NCBI GenBank assembly: GCA_944739405.2
Contig: OX123187.2
Location: 45,178,394-45,242,393 of the forward strand
DNA from: Euclidia mi
Taxonomy: Eukaryota; Arthropoda; Insecta; Lepidoptera; Erebidae
Reading direction: 5' to 3'
Length of the DNA: 64,000 nucleotides
Shown here: positions 34,214-46,200 of the stretch, piece after piece
How positions within the stretch are numbered: position 1 is the first letter of the stretch
Layout: the number at the start of each line of letters is the position of its first letter
Made by a program: the position numbers and the translations under genes
The notes under the pieces: model-generated
Seen by the model: the letters and a program-made list of their open reading frames with translations, nothing else
Databases searched by the model: none
What the model was told of the DNA's origin: nothing

Positions 34214-37200
34214 ATGTCTTCAATGCATTTTGTGGTTCATCCTTTGCCTGGGACAGAAGATCAATTGATAGACAGGTAAACATATTTTATCGTATTGCTT
34301 GACTCCATTTCGTTCATATTGTGAAATCCGACATTCCATGATCGTACGATGCTATTGAGTCATTTATTGATGATATAGCATCAAGGGCCACGTTTCCCGT
34401 ATCATTTTACGCTCATGGGAGATTTACCACCGCTTGACATTTCTTTGTAGGATAGCTTGAAGGTGTTAGCTATAAATCCGTACCGTAAAATATATTGATA
34501 CGGACCGGATGGCGTAATCTTGTTTGGTTGAAAACGTTGCGTTATTAAAAACCTGCCTGACAATGCTGATACTGAAGTTGTTAATTTTCGTACTGTGACA
34601 TAATTATTGTTCTATACCTATACATATTTTTCGTATTTTACGAAACCTTAGTACTAAGTCTTCTATTTATTGCCAATGAATGCTGGTATTTGTTACAAAC
34701 TGCTAGATACTAATAAATCAATAGTTTTCACAATTTATACCATGAGCAAAAATTTGATTACTTCATATTCCTAAATAATTTAGCACTGTAGTGACCAATA
34801 TGAATTTATTTGTTGTATAAGAAAACTGCTTTCAGTTTAAACACAATTCTAGACTCATTTCTAATCATAGGTAAATAATATTATTCACAAAGAATAATAT
34901 TATTACCTATGATAATTTGGGATACATTTTGAGTTATATGACATATTTATTTCTCAGAATCAGATGTAAACATTATTCTTATCATGGAACTGATTGCAAA
35001 GAAGTGTAATAATTATTCTAGCCATAATAAAAAAAAATTAATGATGTCCTTTTACTCAATCGCCAAAATTATGATATATAAATGTCATTGTCGTCTTAGT
35101 ATTTTTTTTTTATAGACTCACACCTGTATCCCCGAAGTGGTAGGCAGAGGTGTAATATTACACCAACATAGTATTTAAATATTAATATTTAATTCTTATA
35201 GTATTCCCTGAATTTATCAGTTATCTTACATTAACTTCAGTAGGTTGACATGTCAATTTTAATTAGATGAAGAAAGAGTCTTTATACATTTTAAGCATAA
35301 ATGCATATGGGTGATTACGCCTAATCATACTTCTGTAAATTTTTTATATTTTATCTTTGTAAATAATTTTATATTTTATCTTTGTAAATAATTTTATATT
35401 TTATCTTTGTAAATAATTTTGTCTATTATTGGTTTTCCCAATGCAACCAAGCTGATGAGCATTCATGCTAATATAATAGCTTACTTGTTTATATTAGATA
35501 AGTCTGGTCAGACATTGATAAGTATAAAATTTGTTTTGGCCTATTTTCTATGTAAAACATAAATTGAACCTATATTATTGTATTGTTCCTTGAAATTATA
35601 ACTAATGAGCACTAAATAGTGCTTTGATATGTTTGGCCAATGTCATAAAGTGCTTCTACAAAATTGGTAAATATAGGTTAGAAAACTGTTATGACATTTC
35701 TTATATCAAAAATTTTAGAATAATGTATTACTTTGTGTTATAATGATAACAATAGGGTTAATAGGCAATTTTAAGGATTACTGTAATAATATATGTATAA
35801 TACTTTTTACTCTGCGAAAGATTAACATATAGGACTATATTATTATAACCTATACATGTACATAGGATTACAGAGGAATATAACAGTAAATATGTGTTGA
35901 AATACCAACAAAAATGCACAATAATTATAGTAATAGTATGTAAAACCAAAATAAAAAATACATGGTGAAATTTTTTTATGTTTTATTATATGGAATATTC
36001 TAGAAACTCGATCGTCTAAATATTACACTTCTGCAATACCGTTATAGTGGAACCAACCAAGTGATTTGCCAATAATTTTTATTTTGTACAGTTACTATGT
36101 TTCCATTCAGTATTTTTAGTAGATAGGCAAAATATATTTTTTTAAATGTATTTTACCTAATATTCTTGCCCGAGCAAAGCAGGAAGAAGAAGTTTTTTTT
36201 TTATAGTTTTGTGGTACAGCATAATTAAAATTGGTTTATAAACAGTTTTTATTTGTGTGATGAGTTTTAAATATGTCTCAACTCATTTTTTACTAGGATA
36301 CATGCAAATTAGTTATTAAATTATTACCAACATTAGCTGGTGGTTTTAATTAAATAAAATGTAGTGATATTTACTTATATTATTCTAAATTATCATATAT
36401 CATCATATCAAAGCAACAGTATCTTACTAAATGCACTTTCAAGTGTATACAATACTCACAACTAAACATATATATTTTTTTACTTTATCAGTTTGTTTTC
36501 AAACCACTGAAATAGCTCGACTAAATTTTGGCTTCCATTGTAAAACAGTATTCAGTACTATATGTATAACTAGGTTGGTGTAAGGCTAGTGCACATCTCC
36601 TTTCTTACAATGATCATCTTTACATAGAAGTGGGTAAATTATGATAATGCACCAAATATAATCTTGCTTCATATCAAATTGTTTAATGCTAGTTGGACTG
36701 GGCAAACTTACCTTATAGGTTTGATTTACAAATTGTGCTGAAATAGGTTTTTGCACCTTCTTTATTATTTTATTGGATATGGGATTCATATAGAAATTTC
36801 TTTTGGGATTTTGTTTTGGGCAATGGAACCTAAATCAAAATGCTAGTATATTTTTGTACATTAAGTTATGTAATATAAATAAGAACAATAAATCAATATT
36901 GGTGTTTATTTATCTGATGACAACCAGAGATGACACAGACAAATAGACAATTTTATATTATAGTGCTGCTTTTATTCTAAACTACCACACCATGAATTAT
37001 AATACAAATAACAATTATATAAATGGGCATGAAAAATAATTAACAAATTATATTCCTTAACTTGCCTCAGGAATCATACTGTGCTCCAGTGTAAAAATGT
37101 TTTGTGTTTAGACAGGCAAATAGAATGACCAGAGGACTTGTTGTTACTATATAATATATAGATATAGATGATATGATAACCATAATAATGTCTTATATTC

Positions 37201-40200
37201 AAAACATATCTTGCATATTAGCATTTCTTGTTGTGTTAACCTAAGTTTTAAATCATCTGCCTAACTCCTAACTTGACAAGTCCTACTTCTGTTTCCATCT
37301 CTTGGTTGTAAAAGGGTGACTAATTTGCTCCACTTATTAATTATTGGATGATGCAACATAAATTCACCCCATCTTAATTTTTTTGGATGTTGTAGGTTTA
37401 TCTGTGAGATTTGTTTTTCTCCTGAAGTTATGTTTTTTAATTTGCCCATGATTTTTATCCCTAACCTGCTTCTTTTCAATTATTGGATGATGCAACATAA
37501 ATTCAGCCCATCTTCATTTTTTTGGATGTTGTAGGTTTATGTGTTAGATTTGTTTTTGAATTTGCCCATGATTTTTATCCCTAACCTGCTTCTTTTCAAT
37601 TATTGGATGATGCAACATAAATTCAGCCCATCTTCATTTTTTTGGATGTTGTAGGTTTATCTGTGAGATTTGTTTTTCTCCTTAAGTTATGTTTTTGAAT
37701 TTGCCCATGATTTTTATCCTTAACCTGCTTCTTTTCATAGCATTTTGCTAGTCTTTCTCTATCCTGGAGTGTTACTGACCATGTTTCACATCCATATGGT
37801 AAGCTGGAAGAATGCTAACCTTGTATATATCCTTTTATTGTTGCCCAGTTCTTAACTTTTCATTACTTAGTTCACCTAACCCCAGTCTGTCTAAAAATGT
37901 ATTTGAGTATGGCAGTATATTAATATAGAGAGATAATGAATAATAAAAGTTAATACAGATATAATTTCTCATGGAGGTATAGTTAAAAGTACGAACATGA
38001 TTTCTAAACACACTTGAATGTTGCTTATACATGTAATAACTCTGTTGCAGGCTTAAAGAGGTTGCAGACCGTTGGAACAGATATGGGACAGGTGCGGGCT
38101 CCTCGGCGCTCAGCTCACTGCGCGGCGTGCGCGCGGTGGCCGCCGGGCCCGCACACATCGCATGTCTACTAGAAGACGGCACAATATGCCGTGCCGCCTT
38201 CTCCATTATACCCGACAGATTGGACTTGAGTAAAACTGACGCTAGTAAGAATGGGGGTAATGGAGGAGGAGGCGGCGGCGGGGGTGGCACTAGCGGCGGC
38301 AAGCAGGGCGGCAGCGGGGGCGGCTGTGGCTCTCGACAGCAGCCGCGTACTAGGGCTCGCATCATGAGGAACTCGATCCGGGCTACTCCTAGCTCACAAG
38401 GTAATGAAGTATTTTTATGCTTTACGAATTTGACAGTAAGTTTGAATTCATGTAATTATAGTTTTATCTGTTTATTTTTTGGAAGAGAAACATTATAATC
38501 ACAATCTTTACAAAAACTTATGAACAGACTAATTGCATTCTAGTTGTAAAATTAGGACAAGATTTTATTATTTAGTTCCTTGAATGGATGATTTTTATAT
38601 CACTGTAATATTTCAAACTATTTATTTTCTAGTTGCCATAAACATATTATGAGATCCCTCTGTAAAATTTATTTGTTCATGTTTTTTTATTAAAATAACT
38701 TTTTAATACAGGATCAACAAGTCGTGCGACTGGCGTGATTATCGGGGCGTCTGGCTCTGGCCGCGTAGTATCAGTCCCGGCGCCGTTCGTACCAGAAGAT
38801 CTTGTCACTCAGGCGCAAGTGGTCCTGCAGGGCAAGAGTAGGAGCCTCATTATTAGAGAATTACAGGTAAGGAAAATGTTTCTTTTTTTAATGTATTGTA
38901 TGTAATTATTGACCAACTGATGAAGAGACAGTTTATATATGAGGCTAATGATTATTGACAAAAACTAATTCATCTTATAATTTGGCAGAGAACAAACCTG
39001 GACGTGAACCTTGCGGTGAACAACTTGTTATCGCGTGACGACGAGGAGGGCGAGGAGCCGGAGGGCGGCGAGGGAGGCGACGGCTACGTGCCCGAGGACC
39101 TCATCTCACTACTGGACGGCGGCTTCCACGCCGCGCAGCAGGACCACTCCGTCATCATCGACGCCGACACCATGTTCTCGGAGGACATCTTCGGGTACGC
39201 GGCTATCAGAAGGTATACCTGTCATGCTACGCTCCTCTGCCTCTCAACACTCCTCGCCCGTAATGAACATAGTCCTCAACCCAATCTCTGGCACGCTGAC
39301 AAGCTTACGCAGTTTCCGTTTATGTTGTGATTGGGTAATCAATGTTTAGTTATGTACATAGAGGACATACTCTAGATAATTAGCATGCCGCTGTAGCACA
39401 CTGTTGATACCCTGTAATGTTGTGAGTATGGATCTGTGTACAGTAGTAGTAAGTAGCGGTAGGTAGTAAGTAGGAGCAGTAGCGGGAGTGTTTGTAACAT
39501 GTGTTTGCAATAGTCGCAGTGGTGGCGGCGGCGGCAGCAGCGGCGGGCGCGGCGGCGCCAGTCGCGAGAGCAGCAGCTCGACGCAGGAGCGCCCCTCGGA
39601 GTTCAGTCGTTGGCGCGAGCGCCAGTACTTCGGCCCGCGCCGGTGGCTCGAGTCCGCGCTCCGCGACACCTCCTGGGACAAGGACGGAGGTAACAATGAT
39701 GGAGGTAAATATGTTTCATTCTATTTTCTTGGTGAATTTATTATGGTTTGTGATTATTGTTAAATAGAGATTGCGATTCAAACATAGATGAAGTAATTCT
39801 TATGTCATTTATATTGCTATTGAACCACAAACTGGAATCGCCTACTAAAAATACCCCACTTAATGCAAGTTTTATAAAGTAAGAATAGTTATATTCAATA
39901 CATTTGATCTATCTATAGCTGAAAGTAAGAAGAAAGACTCTTCAATGGCGGCGTCGCCACTGTGGGTGTCGGAGGAGCTAGAGTACTGGGACAGCAACAT
40001 TCGGTTCACGCACATCGCGGCCACGTACAGCGAGCTCGTGGCCATCTCCACGCAGGGGCAGCTGCACCAGTGGCGCTGGGCTGATGCACACCCCTACCAG
40101 CGCAATGACGTAAGTGGCCATTTTGTAGCATAGCTTTTCAGAAATACAACATAGACCTAAAAGAGATGAAGTCAAAACAAGCTATAAGCATCAGTTTCCT

Positions 40201-43200
40201 CCAAAAACAAACTAAGTGATTTCCTTGATAAAACGTTTTCGCCTAATTCAAGCCAAACCAAAATTACCTATTCCCTCCAAACCAAATTTATGACTCATTT
40301 AAATCCTACATCCTATAATATGAGGACTATTTTCAAAATTTTTGCACTTTTTTTGTTAAAGGTGAAAGTATGTTAATACTTAAAAATAAACAATTAGAAT
40401 GATCAATTTTGCGATCCATTTTCATCTTGTCTAAAGCATTTTATATAATATTCGTTTTTGTTTATAACAGGCATCAGGAACGCCGAGTGCGTACCACCCG
40501 CGCGCGACGTGGCTGGGCATGAGCGCCGGCGAGCGCATAATCAACATCAGCGCGGCCGGCATACGCGTGTCCGTGCTCACCGACACCGGCAGGATTGCTA
40601 CATTCCTTGACGAATCTATAGGTAAACTATGTTATTGCCGTTACATGATTTCATTTATCATTTGAGAGGTTATCATCTTGAGTGATTATGAATACACGGG
40701 TGTTCGACTGTTGCAAACCGGCCTGAACACTTTATGAACACCAGCTAAGGCCCACCCCTCGCGGATAAAAAATTCTAAGCTAAAGTATCTTTGCGAAAGA
40801 CTTTTATTATGGATTCACGCCTGTATCCCCGAAGGGGTAGACAGAGATGTAATAATACACCCACATTTCGCCATGAATTATCGATCCAGCCGATTGCCGT
40901 TACCGGGCACATCATCATACTACGGGCAGCTAGTGAGAATTTGCAAAACCCAGTAACACTTGCCCGACCCTGGAATCGAACCCCGAACCTCCGATCAGAA
41001 GTCGCATACGCTATCTACTGGACCACGGTGGCAGTCCTGAAAACTCGACATTAAAACTTATATTAACCTATCTGGCCAAAACCTCCCATTGGCTTACAGT
41101 GCCAGGCAAAATAGAAGAGGCCTATGACCAGCAGAGGACTGCGAATGGCTGTGTGATGGTGATAAAAATAAGTTAACATCTCATTAATATTTCATGTATT
41201 GTTAGGGGAAAATCACGGCATTTCTGCAGTTAAAATTATTCTTCTGATATGTGTAAATGTGATATCTCTTATTATTATTACTTTGCCAACAATAAATCTC
41301 TTTGTTTTTAGCCCACGCCCCAGGCGCATCTCGTCTGGAACATCCACTACAGACGTTTATGGAATTTGGATCTGACAAGGCGATTTCGCTGCATGTATGC
41401 TCGCTGTATACTGTCGCGAGATTGGAATCTGGTGCACTGTATTGGTGGTAAGTACAGATACAGTAGAATTGATTCTGCTTGGTAATTATTTTTATCAAAT
41501 ATCAACTCTGTTTTGATCTACATTAGTTTTATGCTCATGAGATAATCTTTATATCTGCTTTCGGGAACACCAAATTCAGAGCAAACCATTTAGAACATTT
41601 GTAATCATTTAATATCTTGTAAACCTTACAAAAAAAATTAAATTTTATCCGTGTGGTGAAGGATTAAGAATACGAAATGTCACCACCCCATATCATCCCA
41701 TGGGTGTCGTAAGAGCCGACAGAGGGAGGATATTATGCAGAGAACAGCACTGTAAGTGAAGGAAAACTTGATACAAACCCTATACCAACCCGTTTGGCCA
41801 GCGTGGTATAGTAGGTCAGTTCCTCCTTTCAAAGGAGAGGCCTAGTCCAGCAGTGGGCTGTTAAAGGCTGATTATGATGAAACCTTACAAATAACCCGTA
41901 CTACAGAGTTATTTTACGCTCATGAGATAGTTGTTTTAATAGCTTTCGGGAAGACCAAATTCTGAGCGGAACCAGTCAGGACATTCAAAATTAGTTATAA
42001 GTATCTTTTAAAGCTTCTATATAAATATTCTATATAAATTCTTCTATAAAATTTAAGATAGACTTAGAACGGTAGAAAACAATATGTTATATTTTTAAAC
42101 ATGATTATGGTCGTTTTATAGCGCCACTCGTATAATATGTAAGTAATATTTACATGTAAATAGATAAACTCAAATAATGTTATTTGCATATGAGTGGCCT
42201 ATGTCTTTCACAAAAAGATTGTTTAACCCTAACCTGTTTTGTTACAGGGGTGTGCTCCCGTTGGGCCAGCGCGCTCGTCTGTGGGAGAAGCACCGCGCGC
42301 GCTCCCGCAAGCAGCAGCGCGGACACTCGTCGGCCGCGCCGCAGGACCTGCAGGCGGGGCAGAGCGTCACCATGAAGAACGCGCCCATGTACCAACCTGG
42401 CGCCGTTGGTAAGTAAACACTGCAAGCAGCAGCGCGGACACTCGTCGGCCGCGCCGCAGGACCTGCAGGCGGGGCAGAGCGTCACCATGAAGAACGCGCC
42501 CATGTACCAACCTGGCGCCGTTGGTAAGTAAACACTGCAAGCAGCAGCGCGGACACTCGTCGGCCGCGCCGCAGGACCTGCAGGCGGGGCAGAGCGTCAC
42601 CATGAAGAACGCGCCCATGTACCAACCTGGCGCCGTTGGTAAGTAAACACTGCAAGCAGCAGCGCGGACACTCGTCGGCCGCGCCGCAGGACCTGCAGGC
42701 GGGGCAGAGCGTCACCATGAAGAACGCGCCCATGTACCAACCTGGCGCCGTTGGTAAGTAAACACTGCAAGCAGCAGCGCGGACACTCGTCGGCCGCGCC
42801 GCAGGACCTGCAGGCGGGGCAGAGCGTCACCATGAAGAACGCGCCCATGTACCAACCTGGCGCCGTTGGTAAGTAAACACTGCAAGCAGCAGCGCGGACA
42901 CTCGTCGGCCGCGCCGCAGGACCTGCAGGCGGGGCAGAGCGTCACCATGAAGAACGCGCCCATGTACCAACCTGGCGCCGTTGGTAAGTAAACACTGCAA
43001 GCAGCAGCGCGGACACTCGTCGGCCGCGCCGCAGGACCTGCAGGCGGGGCAGAGCGTCACCATGAAGAACGCGCCCATGTACCAACCTGGCGCCGTTGGT
43101 AAGTAAACACTGCAAGCAGCAGCGCGGACACTCGTCGGCCGCGCCGCAGGACCTGCAGGCGGGGCAGAGCGTCACCATGAAGAACGCGCCCATGTACCAA

Positions 43201-46200
43201 CCTGGCGCCGTTGGTAAGTAAACACTGCAAGCAGCAGCGCGGACACTCGTCGGCCGCGCCGCAGGACCTGCAGGCGGGGCAGAGCGTCACCATGAAGAAC
43301 GCGCCCATGTACCAACCTGGCGCCGTTGGTAAGTAAACACTGCAAGCAGCAGCGCGGACACTCGTCGGCCGCGCCGCAGGACCTGCAGGCGGGGCAGAGC
43401 GTCACCATGAAGAACGCGCCCATGTACCAACCTGGCGCCGTTGGTAAGTAAACACTGCAAGCAGCAGCGCGGACACTCGTCGGCCGCGCCGCAGGACCTG
43501 CAGGCGGGGCAGAGCGTCACCATGAAGAACGCGCCCATGTACCAACCTGGCGCCGTTGGTAAGTAAACACTGCAAGCAGCAGCGCGGACACTCGTCGGCC
43601 GCGCCGCAGGACCTGCAGGCGGGGCAGAGCGTCACCATGAAGAACGCGCCCATGTACCAACCTGGCGCCGTTGGTAAGTAAACACTGCAAGCAGCAGCGC
43701 GGACACTCGTCGGCCGCGCCGCAGGACCTGCAGGCGGGGCAGAGCGTCACCATGAAGAACGCGCCCATGTACCAACCTGGCGCCGTTGGTAAGTAAACAC
43801 TGCAAGCAGCAGCGCGGACACTCGTCGGCCGCGCCGCAGGACCTGCAGGCGGGGCAGAGCGTCACCATGAAGAACGCGCCCATGTACCAACCTGGCGCCG
43901 TTGGTAAGTAAACACTGCAAGCAGCAGCGCGGACACTCGTCGGCCGCGCCGCAGGACCTGCAGGCGGGGCAGAGCGTCACCATGAAGAACGCGCCCATGT
44001 ACCAACCTGGCGCCGTTGGTAAGTAAACACTGCAAGCAGCAGCGCGGACACTCGTCGGCCGCGCCGCAGGACCTGCAGGCGGGGCAGAGCGTCACCATGA
44101 AGAACGCGCCCATGTACCAACCTGGCGCCGTTGGTAAGTAAACACTGCAAGCAGCAGCGCGGACACTCGTCGGCCGCGCCGCAGGACCTGCAGGCGGGGC
44201 AGAGCGTCACCATGAAGAACGCGCCCATGTACCAACCTGGCGCCGTTGGTAAGTAAACACTGCAAGCAGCAGCGCGGACACTCGTCGGCCGCGCCGCAGG
44301 ACCTGCAGGCGGGGCAGAGCGTCACCATGAAGAACGCGCCCATGTACCAACCTGGCGCCGTTGGTAAGTAAACACTGCAAGCAGCAGCGCGGACACTCGT
44401 CGGCCGCGCCGCAGGACCTGCAGGCGGGGCAGAGCGTCACCATGAAGAACGCGCCCATGTACCAACCTGGCGCCGTTGGTAAGTAAACACTGCAAGCAGC
44501 AGCGCGGACACTCGTCGGCCGCGCCGCAGGACCTGCAGGCGGGGCAGAGCGTCACCATGAAGAACGCGCCCATGTACCAACCTGGCGCCGTTGGTAAGTA
44601 AACACTGCAAGCAGCAGCGCGGACACTCGTCGGCCGCGCCGCAGGACCTGCAGGCGGGGCAGAGCGTCACCATGAAGAACGCGCCCATGTACCAACCTGG
44701 CGCCGTTGGTAAGTAAACACTGCAAGCAGCAGCGCGGACACTCGTCGGCCGCGCCGCAGGACCTGCAGGCGGGGCAGAGCGTCACCATGAAGAACGCGCC
44801 CATGTACCAACCTGGCGCCGTTGGTAAGTAAACACTGCAAGCAGCAGCGCGGACACTCGTCGGCCGCGCCGCAGGACCTGCAGGCGGGGCAGAGCGTCAC
44901 CATGAAGAACGCGCCCATGTACCAACCTGGCGCCGTTGGTAAGTAAACACTGCAAGCAGCAGCGCGGACACTCGTCGGCCGCGCCGCAGGACCTGCAGGC
45001 GGGGCAGAGCGTCACCATGAAGAACGCGCCCATGTACCAACCTGGCGCCGTTGGTAAGTAAACACTGCAAGCAGCAGCGCGAACACTCGTCGGCCGCGCC
45101 GCAGGACCTGCAGGCGGGGCAGAGCGTCACCATGAAGAACGCGCCCATGTACCAACCTGGCGCCGTTGGTAAGTAAACACTGCAAGCAGCAGCGCGGACA
45201 CTCGTCGGCCGCGCCGCAGGACCTGCAGGCGGGGCAGAGCGTCACCATGAAGAACGCGCCCATGTACCAACCTGGCGCCGTTGGTAAGTAAACACTGCAA
45301 GCAGCAGCGCGGACACTCGTCGGCCGCGCCGCAGGACCTGCAGGCGGGGCAGAGCGTCACCATGAAGAACGCGCCCATGTACCAACCTGGCGCCGTTGGT
45401 AAGTAAACACTGCAAGCAGCAGCGCGGACACTCGTCGGCCGCGCCGCAGGACCTGCAGGCGGGGCAGAGCGTCACCATGAAGAACGCGCCCATGTACCAA
45501 CCTGGCGCCGTTGGTAAGTAAACACTGCAAGCAGCAGCGCGGACACTCGTCGGCCGCGCCGCAGGACCTGCAGGCGGGGCAGAGCGTCACCATGAAGAAC
45601 GCGCCCATGTACCAACCTGGCGCCGTTGGTAAGTAAACACTGCAAGCAGCAGCGCGGACACTCGTCGGCCGCGCCGCAGGACCTGCAGGCGGGGCAGAGC
45701 GTCACCATGAAGAACGCGCCCATGTACCAACCTGGCGCCGTTGGTAAGTAAACACTGCAAGCAGCAGCGCGGACACTCGTCGGCCGCGCCGCAGGACCTG
45801 CAGGCGGGGCAGAGCGTCACCATGAAGAACGCGCCCATGTACCAACCTGGCGCCGTTGGTAAGTAAACACTGCAAGCAGCAGCGCGGACACTCGTCGGCC
45901 GCGCCGCAGGACCTGCAGGCGGGGCAGAGCGTCACCATGAAGAACGCGCCCATGTACCAACCTGGCGCCGTTGGTAAGTAAACACTGCAAGCAGCAGCGC
46001 GGACACTCGTCGGCCGCGCCGCAGGACCTGCAGGCGGGGCAGAGCGTCACCATGAAGAACGCGCCCATGTACCAACCTGGCGCCGTTGGTAAGTAAACAC
46101 TGCAAGCAGCAGCGCGGACACTCGTCGGCCGCGCCGCAGGACCTGCAGGCGGGGCAGAGCGTCACCATGAAGAACGCGCCCATGTACCAACCTGGCGCCG

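Noticed and set aside
39004..39330. Extension of hyd exon 4 past 39212
   Set aside because: The GTATAC donor at 39213 joins in phase to 39514, which continues the UBR5-like serine/arginine-rich linker; the read-through has no similarity.
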